Shown here: positions 43,901 to 51,749 of the stretch, in pieces | Layout of the letters: each line of letters opens with the position of its first letter | Numbering within the stretch: the first letter of the stretch is position 1 | Source of the DNA: Rs1 sp036960485 | GTDB taxonomy: Bacteria > Pseudomonadota > Gammaproteobacteria > Pseudomonadales > Balneatricaceae | Reading direction: 5' to 3' | Length of the DNA stretch: 64,000 nt | Assembly: GCA_036960485.1 (NCBI GenBank) | Contig: JBALXS010000007.1 | Span: 21,386 to 85,385, forward strand | Notes under the pieces: generated by a model | Told to the model about the DNA's origin: nothing | Seen by the model: only the letters and a program-made list of their open reading frames with translations | Database searches by the model: none | Made by a program: the position numbers and the translations under genes

Positions 43901-46900
43901 CCCCGCTCAAGCAATTCGTATTGTTAAAATATCACAGAGCCTCACTTATGAGATTGATGGAAGCCCAGTGACAATGAACTTCTTCCCAAATGAAGAAGAT
44001 AAAGAACAATGGCAAGCCTATTTCAATATCATCAACCCACGCATTGGCGATAAATACACAGATGTTTATGATCTGCTTGATAGCCTATTCTCAGGGCGGT
44101 TAATTTCTGAATGGGATGATATATTTTATAAAGACATTGCCCCTTATGTGGTGTCTGAATTGGTTAATTCGATAGAGGTAGCTGACGCTCCTTTTACGTT
44201 AGATTTAACGCAAATGAACAAATATACCAGAGGCGATCAAATATTACGCCTCAGAGCTTCAGGTAGTGCAGTAGATCAAGCGTCGACCCGCAGTCGCTTT
44301 ACTCACCTAAAACTGGTGTCAACAAATGCCAATGTTAATGCGCTAAATTTTGCTACCGCGATTGTCGGGCGTATTCGATTAAGCTATACAACTGATTATT
44401 TTAGTGGCCCTATTATCAACCTATATAAAGGGGATGATCTGTTTGATGGTGTTGATATCAACGCTCCATTAACGTCCCGCGATAAGCGTAACCCTCGAAA
44501 GGAGGACCAATATTTAGCCGCTGAGCTTTTCGAACATTTAAATTCGAATTTGGAATATTACAATCGAATATTATTGATAAACCTTGATGCCCAAAGGCGT
44601 CATATGTTGCTGGATGGGTTTCATATTGAAACTTATGACAAGGCGGGCCAGTCCATTGGGTTTCGCAGTATTGCCTCGGTTGTCAAAAATGAGTTGATAA
44701 CTATCACAGGTAACTCTCTGGTTTTCCCGGTTGCAGAAGGCTTTAAAGTCAATCAGCACCCTAGTACCCGCGCTAACGCTGGCGCACAGGTAATCCAAGA
44801 GTCTTCCTTGCTCGATCACTATCGACCAGCAATAGAGCCTGAGCCTTACCGCCTGAGCGTCCCTACAAGAGGTGTGTATATGGAGGCGGTGATGGGCCAA
44901 TGTGATGCTTGTGAACCGGTTAAAAAAGAAACGTCACAAGATTGGGATAAATTTCGCACAGAAGAACCTACTGCAATCGGCCCTGTCGCGACGCCAACCC
45001 CTGTGCGTACCGATTGGAAAACAGCTTGGGCACAATTTGCAGCACCCCAAGCAGTACTTCAAAGCGCTCCTAGTTCACCAGCAGCCGGAGCTGGCCTTGC
45101 TGGCTTATCCAGCGCATTGACTGAGTCAGAATCTTTTCGGGATGTAACCGGTTTGGCAGCTAACCAAGCGAATGTGATAAAAACGTATGAATCCAATCAA
45201 GAAAGTGCTCGCGCATTTGCCGAGATGGCCAAAGAAATGGCGATACAAGAACACAATACTGAAAATGCTGACAAAATCAGTAAAAAAATTGATGAAGTAG
45301 CAGATGAAGCAAAACGAGAAGAGCTCAAAGAAAAGCATGTAGGCAAAATGATTGATGGCGGTGCTAGTGAAGCAGATAGCAGCCAAAGTGAACCCGGTGG
45401 CAAAAATTCATTAGTTGGCGCGGCTGCCAAAGCGATAGAAGATGGGCGTGCAGTGGAAGGGGTGAGAACAGATCCCGATGGCACGGTCGAGAAGGTGAAA
45501 ATTGATGGCGCTACAGCGCAGGCTGATGCTCCTACACCAATGGAAGCTATTTATTACAATGTACCGCTTATCGCGCAACCCAATAAAACAGCATGTTGGG
45601 CCGCTAGCATGGCGATGTTAGAAAGTTATCGTTTGAGTGAAGCGCAACAAAGCTCGGTGATTTATAGTGCCAATCAATTAGCGGATGATTATGGTTATTC
45701 GTTAGAGCAATCTTATGGATGGGATCGCCTAGGAGATGTTAAAGAAGGTTTAGGCTTGGAAACTATTGAAATATCAGGAAACGTACACCCAAGCCCTGAG
45801 CAATGGCGAGAAATGCTCATTGAATACGGGCCGTTATACGTCACCATCGAAGGCATACCTAGCCATGCCATAGTAGTGAATGGGATAAGCGGTGATGCCA
45901 CCTTAAGCGGTACTAACATTGATTTTCTAAACCCTACAAATACCACAATCGATTTTGATAATCATGACACTATCTTTACCCCTGCTAATAACGGGCTTAA
46001 AGCTACGTTATCTGTTGAAGAACTCAACCAAGCATTTAATGGAGGAGAACTAAGTAAACTCAAATTTTACGAAAATTGGCGAATTCTTTATCACCCTGAT
46101 TTAGCTAAGCAAGCACCGGATACACCTGACACGACAGGCCAAGCTAGTCGGTGTGAAAACCTACCATCGCTGATTGAATTAAGAACGCAGGCGATAGCTG
46201 TTGCCAGCGCAGAAGCTTTGCATTGGACTGTTAATAATCTTAAAGAAAACAGTTCAGCAGCTTTAGCACGGTTACAAGATTTTCATTTGGCGGCAGTTGA
46301 TCGCACATCCAGAGATATTAGAAGATCAAATACGCGGGCGCGAACGATTGCAAATACTAGAGGTAACAATGCAGCGGGAAATCATCAGAAAAGGCCAGCA
46401 AAAGAATTCCCTTGGAGCGCCGTGTTTATATCATGGTGTTATGTAAAAGCGTATAGCAACTTGAATCCAGGCGTTGTTGGGTGGAGTTTACGAGATTATG
46501 CAAAATGTCTTAGAGAAAACAATTTGTTTAATGCGGATCGCGGCCATTTTAGATATGTGCAAAGTGCACTGGCTTTTCGTACTGATGGCCAAGGGGTATA
46601 TGTTAAAGAAAATCATCGTACTGCAGCGGTAGAAGTGGGTGATTGGATTTACACTTCACGCAGCGGCGGAACACATGTTGACATCGTTTTAGCAATATTT
46701 AGCACCCAAGACAGCAATGATGCTCTGATTCAATGGGCTTTAGCTGCAGGGGGTAATATAACTAATACAGCTGGATTTAGAGTGTATTCGCTAGATACAT
46801 CAGGTTTACTTGCATCCAAGCATCGTCCTATAGATCGCCCAGACGATATCAGCTTAAACTCACAGACAGGTTTAAACTTAGCTCAAATAAATAGTTGGGC

Positions 46901-46943
46901 AGGTGTGACTAATTTAATAAGGGGATTAATTCGCTTGGTTTAA
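40950..46943 (+). CDS. 1997-aa multidomain protein with C-terminal papain-like protease and DUF2272 domains
   Basis: No signal peptide. I chose ATG 40950 because AAAGGTG lies seven bases before it; the in-frame GTG at 40941 is part of that site. Residues 1 to ~380 are an unrecognised beta-rich region, and ~386-450 a transthyretin/CarboxypepD_reg-like segment (NRPVHGLTVVIQ, GKTGDFS). A Cys-rich spot (DCSC) is near 490. Two Gly-rich hydrophobic stretches occur at ~700-730 and ~929-958 (AIVGALAGPVGAIVGGFLGG), able to insert in membranes. A low-complexity helical linker covers ~1390-1520. Residues ~1533-1680 form an AvrRpt2/C39-like papain fold with Cys1549 (TACWAASMAML), His1639 (SHAIVV) and Asn1661. 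Residues ~1736-1960 match DUF2272 (PWSAVFISWC at 1821-1830, GGTHVDIVLAI, AAGGNI). It may be a large effector or toxin; that is inference. Confidence 0.8.
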   Translation: MALINGQFKHDSSFEKAALNAVNITFSLPIFSYTEDKGDIERTQESKTLSFNQMFSAETYSILLPGEYIVGDNANTYYAWLINILETEQNDSKLLEIDIPYQITGHNEVLITASKITAIASFEDFGAKDISSMITIRDGASPEFKPGFAQLLASKVFFMNASAYSALKSEIASITEIEDESRISILVRLIAEFSDNDIVLLDPKNKALQKSIEALKWPSKLARFDLVLAAIRQRFADLIDFTIDIGATTPVSIAGSITIETDNTPVINADLAFYHLTIETQFKRVGSRNPHESWKINLQDIDSSKAVPQPLPFTLDSEYSLIAETITGKVIVRMDGYEGKNLWTKSYDAFDKELADINISILQHLPGGVESTDNQTPVNAVAKLRGKVVASDYNRPVHGLTVVIQARVAAQDLWKTVAAGETGKTGDFSVIYPQGVFVEAQALLSLAPDSAVDLKITPLSAQPAIEPEPVGMHNSIANEFIYLLVTGSELPDMEDCSCTSESSRLPDHTDLVGSKEYSQDLGPGCINVNTPNRSLREYTYNGIVRMTDPKIAKYTLEKVAVYGSKTNRKNYRLSAGDSDTVRDKVDLSNPIQWQDVPGTEDELSFYQPVTVATGHILTYKMTMKADGYSLGDCVFSLPLAPGQKKQIVSYNMSNVLEAQESQVIGQSESLSASLLSDRNITNQLSGQLNENLNGQSFAKTGGVSAGLGLAGLGAIAGVLGVSGGFANSSSSASQSGNRVIAQNFGETLRQNLMQNVESYRELNASVVTTVKENQQYSVTTEAVANHNHCHSLTMLYFEVLRHYAVYQSLVDVKECVFVPFLLTEFTQENSSKWKDILSANLRPIPSNTHLPAGAGKAHPLLPAFDANERMKTNYTRVDFPAGPHANETMRSIDGEIKLRVNLPRPRTSYDRILSIPIVVESRKESSFDVIGAVKGAIVGALAGPVGAIVGGFLGGSSSKEVDVLVKKNIFDAFMTLDGNYASVPPAQAIRIVKISQSLTYEIDGSPVTMNFFPNEEDKEQWQAYFNIINPRIGDKYTDVYDLLDSLFSGRLISEWDDIFYKDIAPYVVSELVNSIEVADAPFTLDLTQMNKYTRGDQILRLRASGSAVDQASTRSRFTHLKLVSTNANVNALNFATAIVGRIRLSYTTDYFSGPIINLYKGDDLFDGVDINAPLTSRDKRNPRKEDQYLAAELFEHLNSNLEYYNRILLINLDAQRRHMLLDGFHIETYDKAGQSIGFRSIASVVKNELITITGNSLVFPVAEGFKVNQHPSTRANAGAQVIQESSLLDHYRPAIEPEPYRLSVPTRGVYMEAVMGQCDACEPVKKETSQDWDKFRTEEPTAIGPVATPTPVRTDWKTAWAQFAAPQAVLQSAPSSPAAGAGLAGLSSALTESESFRDVTGLAANQANVIKTYESNQESARAFAEMAKEMAIQEHNTENADKISKKIDEVADEAKREELKEKHVGKMIDGGASEADSSQSEPGGKNSLVGAAAKAIEDGRAVEGVRTDPDGTVEKVKIDGATAQADAPTPMEAIYYNVPLIAQPNKTACWAASMAMLESYRLSEAQQSSVIYSANQLADDYGYSLEQSYGWDRLGDVKEGLGLETIEISGNVHPSPEQWREMLIEYGPLYVTIEGIPSHAIVVNGISGDATLSGTNIDFLNPTNTTIDFDNHDTIFTPANNGLKATLSVEELNQAFNGGELSKLKFYENWRILYHPDLAKQAPDTPDTTGQASRCENLPSLIELRTQAIAVASAEALHWTVNNLKENSSAALARLQDFHLAAVDRTSRDIRRSNTRARTIANTRGNNAAGNHQKRPAKEFPWSAVFISWCYVKAYSNLNPGVVGWSLRDYAKCLRENNLFNADRGHFRYVQSALAFRTDGQGVYVKENHRTAAVEVGDWIYTSRSGGTHVDIVLAIFSTQDSNDALIQWALAAGGNITNTAGFRVYSLDTSGLLASKHRPIDRPDDISLNSQTGLNLAQINSWAGVTNLIRGLIRLV

Positions 46944-47004
46944 TATTACAAAATATTTTTGATCTCAATAAGGTCGTTTAATATTATCTGAAGCTTGTTA
47001 GTCC

Positions 47005-47035
47005 TAACAAAAGGAGCGTACTGCTCGTTTTGTTA
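47005..47035. terminator. Bidirectional terminator between convergent genes
   Basis: TAACAAAAGGAGC (47005-47017) pairs with GCTCGTTTTGTTA (47023-47035) with one mismatch and a 5-base loop. A-rich and T-rich flanks on either side of the GC core allow use in both directions. It lies between the 1997-aa protein gene (+) and the cupin gene (-). Confidence 0.65.
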
Positions 47036-47054
47036 AAATTCACCTTCAAAAAAA

Positions 47055-47747
47055 CTAGCAGGCAGCTTGCACGCGGTTTATTTGGTTGCTGACATCAGCC
47101 AAATTACCCATTTTAATCCAAATTTTCGCGCCGTTATTCGTTGCGGTTAAATCCAAATCATCACCTAAAGGTAAGCGCATCCAGCTATGTTTTTGTAATA
47201 AATCATGAGGTGTTTGTAATTCACCTGACAATACTAAAACTTCAACACCTTCAGAAGCTTGCATGCTAAGTTTGGCATTGGCTGCAAAATCAAAGATAGC
47301 CACTTCTTCATATTCATCTTTATATAAAGGGATCATAGATATACCTTCATCTACACGAAGGGTGGCCTGCATATCATCAATGTGTAAGCGAACATGAGTT
47401 CTATCTTGCGGTTGAAACTGCCACAGTTTTACAAATATTGTACAGCCCTCATCTGAGCGTGGCGTATGCTTTGATTGCGGAGGATTGCGAATGTAAGACC
47501 CTGCAGGGAAATCGCCGTGTTCATCTTGAAAGACCCCCTCAAGCACTATAAATTCTTCGCCGCCGCTATGTACATGCGCAGAAAAATGACTACCTTTAGC
47601 GAAGCGTACGATGCTAGTTGCTCTAGCAACTTCACCGCCCACTCGATCTAATGGTCTTCTCTCAACACCTGCCATGGGCGACATTAACCAATCTAATGAT
47701 GCGCTATGAACGACTACCCTTTGGTTAAAATCAGCTAAAATTTCCAC
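47055..47747 (-). CDS. ChrR-like double-cupin protein
   Basis: A 230-aa protein with two cupin folds. The first (residues ~15-115) has the metal-binding pattern VRFAKGSHFSAHVHSGGEEFIVLEGVFQDEHGDF with GSYIRNPPQSKHTPRSDEGC, as in the cupin domain of the anti-sigma factor ChrR. The second (~125-215) is a weaker repeat (MQASEGVEVLVLSGELQTPH). The N-terminal zinc-binding anti-sigma part of ChrR is absent, so it is not an anti-sigma factor but probably a metal-dependent enzyme or sensor for oxidative stress compounds. It follows the GST gene in the same orientation (83-bp gap), next to other redox genes. Confidence 0.8.
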   Translation of the reverse strand: MEILADFNQRVVVHSASLDWLMSPMAGVERRPLDRVGGEVARATSIVRFAKGSHFSAHVHSGGEEFIVLEGVFQDEHGDFPAGSYIRNPPQSKHTPRSDEGCTIFVKLWQFQPQDRTHVRLHIDDMQATLRVDEGISMIPLYKDEYEEVAIFDFAANAKLSMQASEGVEVLVLSGELQTPHDLLQKHSWMRLPLGDDLDLTATNNGAKIWIKMGNLADVSNQINRVQAAC

Positions 47748-47779
47748 TGTGAATTCCTATATAAAAAATATTAAAGAGC

Positions 47780-47824
47780 AGGGCGAATCTCCCACACACG
47801 ATGATCTATTAATCAACTCGCCCT
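47780..47824 (-). terminator. Weak hairpin between the GST and cupin genes
   Basis: AGGGCGA (47780-47786) pairs with TCGCCCT (47818-47824) around a 31-base loop. On the minus strand an AT-rich tract follows. The long loop makes this a weak terminator or an mRNA-processing structure at best. Confidence 0.25.
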
Positions 47825-47830
47825 TTATTA

Positions 47831-48448
47831 CTATTTTAGGCTTGGTCGCTGCGCAATTTTGGCACGCCAGTCGCTTAAATGAATGTAGTTATTGGGTATG
47901 TTTATCTTAGCAAAATCTGCAAATACAAGGCCTGTAAACAATGTAATATCAGCTGTTGTGAAAGCATCTCCCGCTACGTAAGCATTGTTACTTAAAACAC
48001 TATTGAAATACTTCAAGCCAGCCAGTGCTTTTTCGCCTTGTTTCTCACCCCATTCTTTATTTTGATATGTTTCAAGCGCAGCGCCTAAACCTTCCGTGGC
48101 ATGATGAAAGTAACTGGCTACAGCATCAAGTACCATGGCTTGAGCTCTAGATTGCATCATGCTAATAACGGCCCGCTCTTTAGCTGAAGTGCCTGTCAAG
48201 GATATGCCTGTGAAAGCAGTGTCAATATATTCAATAATAGCATTACATTCAGCAATATAAGTACCGTCATCTAGCTCTAAAACAGGAACGGTTCCCATTG
48301 GATTTTTTGCCAAAAAAGCTGCGCTTCTATGTTCACCATCCATGACGTCAACAGGAATAAAGGTAATATTATTCGTTGCATTTTTTTCAGCTAGTGCTAT
48401 GCGCACCCGAAGTGGGTTAGGGAAACCTTCTACATCATATATCTTCAT
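47831..48448 (-). CDS. Glutathione S-transferase family protein
   Basis: A 205-aa cytoplasmic protein with the GST layout. The N-terminal thioredoxin-like domain (residues 1-80) has KIYDVEGFPNPLRVRIALAE, the cis-Pro loop MGTVPVLELDDGTYIAE and the glutathione-contact ECNAIIEYI. An all-helical C-terminal domain follows (~90-205) with the N-capping box region FTTADITLFTGLVFADF. It conjugates glutathione to an electrophile or acts as a related thiol enzyme; the substrate is unknown. It is divergent from the FAD oxidoreductase gene at 48811 across a spacer with two palindromes that may bind the TetR protein encoded at 50224. The cupin gene follows downstream. Confidence 0.9.
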   Translation of the reverse strand: MKIYDVEGFPNPLRVRIALAEKNATNNITFIPVDVMDGEHRSAAFLAKNPMGTVPVLELDDGTYIAECNAIIEYIDTAFTGISLTGTSAKERAVISMMQSRAQAMVLDAVASYFHHATEGLGAALETYQNKEWGEKQGEKALAGLKYFNSVLSNNAYVAGDAFTTADITLFTGLVFADFAKINIPNNYIHLSDWRAKIAQRPSLK

Positions 48449-48556
48449 TTTGTATCTCCAGTTTTTACTCTTTCGCTTAAAAAAATATACTATTTAACGG
48501 GCAGAGTAATATTTTGTGTAGCCATTTATGCGGGGTCTTTCATGAAATCTATCTAT

Positions 48557-48566
48557 CTACTGGTAG
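48557..48566. promoter_or_regulatory. Candidate operator 1 (CTAC palindrome)
   Basis: CTACTGGTAG, a palindrome broken only at the central two bases, about 110 bp upstream of the GST start. It shares its half-sites with the longer palindrome at 48716. Confidence 0.35.
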
Positions 48567-48715
48567 GTATATTGGTGTGTTTAGTTTTCATTGTCAAATA
48601 ATAGTTACGATCATATATGCGTAAATTCGCATGTTTTTTAGTATGAATGATATATCTATTTGATTTTAATTGTTTTTATTAAAAAATTGTTTTTTACTTA
48701 ATTATTATTTAAAAT

Positions 48716-48733
48716 CTACCTATCAATCGGTAG
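48716..48733. promoter_or_regulatory. Candidate operator 2 (18-bp palindrome)
   Basis: CTACCTATCAATCGGTAG, symmetric at 14 of 18 positions, about 78 bp upstream of the FAD oxidoreductase start. Size and symmetry suit a TetR-family dimer. Confidence 0.42.
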
Positions 48734-48810
48734 TTTTCTAGCTAAGCAGTTAATTTGATAGACAGCTTGATAAATAGGCAGATACACAAGTGATTAAGTG
48801 AGAAGTTTTA

Positions 48811-49935
48811 ATGAGCAAAAAACGCACCATTATAGTGGGTGGTGGATTAGCTGGCTTATATGCAGCATTTCAGCTAGAAAAGTTGAATATTCCCTATATA
48901 ATTTTTGAAGCAAAAGACGTTTTTGGTGGCCGCATTTATAGCGAAAAACTAGCTATAAATGCGCAGCACAAAAGTGAAGTGCCATTGTTTCACGATTTAG
49001 GGCCAACATGGATTTTTGAACATCACCGCAACATGCAAACATTAGCGATTAGTACAGGTCAACATTTATTCAAGCAGCATATAGCAGGTGCCGTTGTTTA
49101 TCATGGGGATGCAAGTTCTAAACCGCAAGTAATTGAAAATGGGCAAGGGTTGCTATTACATCGCTTAGAAGGCGGTTTATATAAACTTATTTTAGCTCTG
49201 CAAGCCCAGTTATCAACAAACAATTATCAACTTAACAGCCAAGTAGATAGCTTAAAGAAAGAGAACGGCACTTGGTTATTGAGGGTTAAGAATACAAAAG
49301 ATGAAACGGTTGCTCTGCATGAAACAGGTAATTTGATTATAGCGATGCCGCCTAGGTTAATTAACCAGTATTTAACGCCGAAAAACTGGGCCAGTGAAGC
49401 ATTGATAAAAGGGTTAGCATCTGTGCCAACTTGGATGGCAGATCAAGCCAAGTTTGTAGCCACTTATAAGCGTCCGTTTTGGCGAGAAGAGGGTTTATCT
49501 GGGCAGGCATTTAGCCGAGTAGGGCCTATGGTGGAAATTCACGATGCATCGGCAAAAGCGCAAGATGGTTTTGCTTTATTTGGTTTTATTGGGTTATCCT
49601 CCCAAGCATTAAAAAATGCTTCTATAGAGCAGGTAAAAGCGCAGTGCGTTGATCAGCTTGCGTTATTATTTGGTGATCAAGCGCGCCAGTTTTCGCAGTG
49701 CTATTTAAAAAGTTGGGGCAATGATCAATATGTCGCTACTAATGCAGATAGAGCACAAGCCCCTGAACACCCTTATTTTAATATGAAGCGGTTTGAGCAA
49801 GAGTTATCATCATTAAGTTTATATTTAGCAGGTAGCGAAGTGTCTACAAGTGAAGCGGGCTACCTTGAAGGCGCTATTTATGCCGCTGACACCGCTGTTA
49901 GTTTGTTGAAAAGAGATATGAATATAGCCAATTAA
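48811..49935 (+). CDS. FAD-dependent amine-oxidase-like oxidoreductase
   Basis: A 374-aa flavoprotein. The N-terminal Rossmann motif IIVGGGLAGLYAAFQLEK and the following IIFEAKDVFGGRIYSE (the Glu that holds the ribose, and the GGR motif) are diagnostic of flavin amine oxidase-type enzymes. The second FAD motif near the C-terminus reads LYLAGSEVSTSEAGYLEGAI. A substrate-domain segment with FKRPFW-type sequence (YKRPFWREEGLSGQAF) matches monoamine oxidase relatives. It is shorter than classical monoamine oxidases (about 450-520 aa). It starts the operon with glutaredoxin and TetR genes, so control by that regulator is likely. The substrate is unknown. Confidence 0.87.
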   Translation: MSKKRTIIVGGGLAGLYAAFQLEKLNIPYIIFEAKDVFGGRIYSEKLAINAQHKSEVPLFHDLGPTWIFEHHRNMQTLAISTGQHLFKQHIAGAVVYHGDASSKPQVIENGQGLLLHRLEGGLYKLILALQAQLSTNNYQLNSQVDSLKKENGTWLLRVKNTKDETVALHETGNLIIAMPPRLINQYLTPKNWASEALIKGLASVPTWMADQAKFVATYKRPFWREEGLSGQAFSRVGPMVEIHDASAKAQDGFALFGFIGLSSQALKNASIEQVKAQCVDQLALLFGDQARQFSQCYLKSWGNDQYVATNADRAQAPEHPYFNMKRFEQELSSLSLYLAGSEVSTSEAGYLEGAIYAADTAVSLLKRDMNIAN

Positions 49936-49972
49936 TACACTAACCAAATAACATACTAAAGAGAAACATTTG

Positions 49973-50227
49973 ATGAGCGAATCATATGCCTTGTATCACA
50001 AACCTTATTGCCCTTACTGTCGTAAAGTAATATCGGCAATGAAGGCGATGCACATAAATATTGAATTACGTGATGTTGAAAAAAAAGCTGCTTTTAATAA
50101 AGAGCTATTTCAAAAAGGCGGAAAGAAGCAAGTGCCCTGTTTAAAAATCACTAAAAAGAAGCAACAATCCTGGATGTATGAATCTGCAGATATCATTGAT
50201 CATTTGCATAAGATGGCTGACTTATGA
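49973..50227 (+). CDS. Glutaredoxin
   Basis: An 84-aa thiol-disulphide oxidoreductase with the dithiol active site CPYC at residues 13-16 (HKPYCPYCRKV), the cis-Pro loop KQVPCLKI, and the C-terminal ESADIIDHL helix that contacts glutathione. It uses glutathione to reduce disulphides or mixed disulphides. I chose ATG 49973; a TTG at 49970 is also in frame but adds only one residue. Its stop overlaps the TetR start (ATGA at 50224-50227), so the two are translationally coupled. Its presence with GST and the FAD enzyme supports a thiol-redox role for the cluster. Confidence 0.9.
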   Translation: MSESYALYHKPYCPYCRKVISAMKAMHINIELRDVEKKAAFNKELFQKGGKKQVPCLKITKKKQQSWMYESADIIDHLHKMADL

Positions 50228-50778
50228 ATAAAAAATCTCAAATACTAACACTCGCTGAAAACAAAGTAAGAGCAGGTGGTTATGGTAACTTTAGCTTTAG
50301 AGAGTTGGCAGACGAAATTGGAATTAAAAGCTCAAGCGTTCATTATTATTTTCGGACCAAAGGTGATTTAGGAGCACAATTAGCGCATCAATATACTAAT
50401 GTGTTCTTAGCGTCATTGGACGATGAAAAAGCCAGCTTACAAAATACTAGTTGTATTGATTTATATATTAATATGTTTAAAGGAGCGTTAGAAAAAGATA
50501 ATCAAATGTGCTTATGTGGTTTATTAGGTGCACAGTCAGATTCTTTGCCAGAGCAAGTAAAGCTGGAAATTAAACGATTTTTTGAATTGAACATACACTG
50601 GCTACAACAAGTATTTATTGAAGAAAAAAGTATGACTATCGAAGCCGCTAAAGTTAAAGCAATTCAATTATTAGCGTTATTAGAAGGGATGATGATTTTA
50701 GCGAAAGTACTGAATGATAGTAGTGTCTTTGACAGCCTTACTGCTGAAAACTCAACCGCGTCGGATTTGAATCTATAA
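50224..50778 (+). CDS. TetR/AcrR-family transcriptional regulator
   Basis: A 184-aa repressor-type regulator. The N-terminal helix-turn-helix (residues ~8-53) is clear: AENKVRAGGYGNFSFRELAD then EIGIKSSSVHYYFRTKGDLG. The C-terminal part (~60-180) is the helical ligand-binding and dimerisation domain, with CLCGLLGAQSDSLP resembling the cysteine-bearing subgroup related to NemR/AcuR that senses electrophiles. It is the third gene of the operon and overlaps glutaredoxin by four bases. It probably represses this operon and the divergent GST/cupin unit through the palindromes at 48557 and 48716; that is inferred from position. Confidence 0.9.
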   Translation: MNKKSQILTLAENKVRAGGYGNFSFRELADEIGIKSSSVHYYFRTKGDLGAQLAHQYTNVFLASLDDEKASLQNTSCIDLYINMFKGALEKDNQMCLCGLLGAQSDSLPEQVKLEIKRFFELNIHWLQQVFIEEKSMTIEAAKVKAIQLLALLEGMMILAKVLNDSSVFDSLTAENSTASDLNL

Positions 50779-50856
50779 AATATTGTAATGTGGGGATTTT
50801 GGTTTTAATACTCAGTTATCTGTTCAAGTGCAGGGCAATAGCGATAAAGCTAAACT

Positions 50857-50889
50857 AACCGATGACTAGCGCTATGCTAGAAACCGGTT
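50857..50889. terminator. Imperfect hairpin between convergent genes
   Basis: AACCGATGACTAGC (50857-50870) pairs with GCTAGAAACCGGTT (50876-50889), with three mismatches and the 5-base loop GCTAT. It lies between the TetR gene (+) and the DsbA-family gene (-). There is no T-run, so its terminator role is uncertain. Confidence 0.3.
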
Positions 50890-50913
50890 AAGCACTCACT
50901 GATATTTAAAAGA

Positions 50914-51531
50914 TCAGTTAGCGATAATTTCGTTGATTGTTGTTAAAGCACCACGGTGATCTTTATAATCCAACGGTATAACATACACTGCACCTTGGTG
51001 CTCTAACACCATTGTTGGAAAACCGTTGATAGGTAAGTTATGCGCAAAGTTTAACTCTTCAATGAAAGCTTGCTCTAACTTCTGGCTTTTGAGGTCTGCT
51101 TCAAACTTTGCAGCATCAAGGCCGAGCTCAGCAGCTAATACAATATGTGTTTTATTGTCGGATGGGTTCTTCGCTTTTAGATAATAAGCCTCTTGTATGG
51201 CCAATATCATTTGCTCTTCAGCGTTTTGCCAGCGCGCGGCAATGACAGCTCGGCATGCAGGATAAGTTGAGCGGCGTGGGGAGTTTTTTTGCCAAAAATC
51301 GTGATTAAAAAGCGTACCAAGTAATCCTTCAATGTTTTTCCAGTAACCAGCAATGGCTTGTTGTTGGGCTAATGGCATAACCTCGTCACTGTCTGGCGCT
51401 AAGCCACCTACCACATTTTTCACGACAACAGAGTTGGGTAAAGCTGCCTGTAAAAGCTGCCATTGAGGGCGGTGGCCCCAGCACCAGCTGCACATTGGGT
51501 CATGTACATAAAACAAAGTAGATGATGTCAT
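50914..51531 (-). CDS. DsbA-family (FrnE-like) thioredoxin-fold protein
   Basis: A 205-aa cytoplasmic protein; no signal peptide. It has the thioredoxin-like active site CSWC at residues 14-17 (HDPMCSWCWGHRP), a helical insertion (~55-150), and the cis-Pro loop INGFPTMVLEH near residue 170. This pattern matches the DsbA/FrnE-type oxidoreductases. It probably handles thiol redox or isomerisation of small substrates in the cytoplasm. It is convergent with the TetR gene and thematically belongs to the redox group, though separately transcribed. The exact substrate is unknown. Confidence 0.87.
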   Translation of the reverse strand: MTSSTLFYVHDPMCSWCWGHRPQWQLLQAALPNSVVVKNVVGGLAPDSDEVMPLAQQQAIAGYWKNIEGLLGTLFNHDFWQKNSPRRSTYPACRAVIAARWQNAEEQMILAIQEAYYLKAKNPSDNKTHIVLAAELGLDAAKFEADLKSQKLEQAFIEELNFAHNLPINGFPTMVLEHQGAVYVIPLDYKDHRGALTTINEIIAN

Positions 51532-51749
51532 TAATTGCTCCTAGCCAAGCGATATAGATACAAAAGAGAGTTTTAGTTATTTGATTTGAGGAGAATAGTA
51601 CTACATTAGTCATGGTTAGTTCCACAGGCGTTATACTAAAGAGTGATGGATAGGGGGAGTTGATTTATAAGATTGAATTTATGTTTATTTTAATTTCCTA
51701 CTGTTTACTTTATCAGTCTATAATCGCCGCTTTGTATTAAAACTGTTGT

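Larger units (their letters stand above)
48449..48810. promoter_or_regulatory. Divergent control region of the redox gene cluster, with two candidate TetR operators
   Basis: This spacer separates the GST gene (-) from the FAD oxidoreductase gene (+). Two related palindromes share CTAC/GTAG ends: CTACTGGTAG at 48557-48566, and CTACCTATCAATCGGTAG at 48716-48733 (14 of 18 positions symmetric). They are placed near either end, as expected if one regulator controls both promoters. The TetR-family gene in the right-hand operon is the natural candidate. No coding capacity is evident. Confidence 0.5.

Noticed and set aside
45126..45484. Minus-strand frames (86 and 95 codons) opposite the 1997-aa protein gene
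   Set aside because: They are antisense to the low-complexity helical linker and show no domain pattern or ribosome site.
47055..47747. ChrR anti-sigma factor
   Set aside because: Only the cupin part is similar; the N-terminal zinc-binding anti-sigma domain and a neighbouring ECF sigma gene are both missing.
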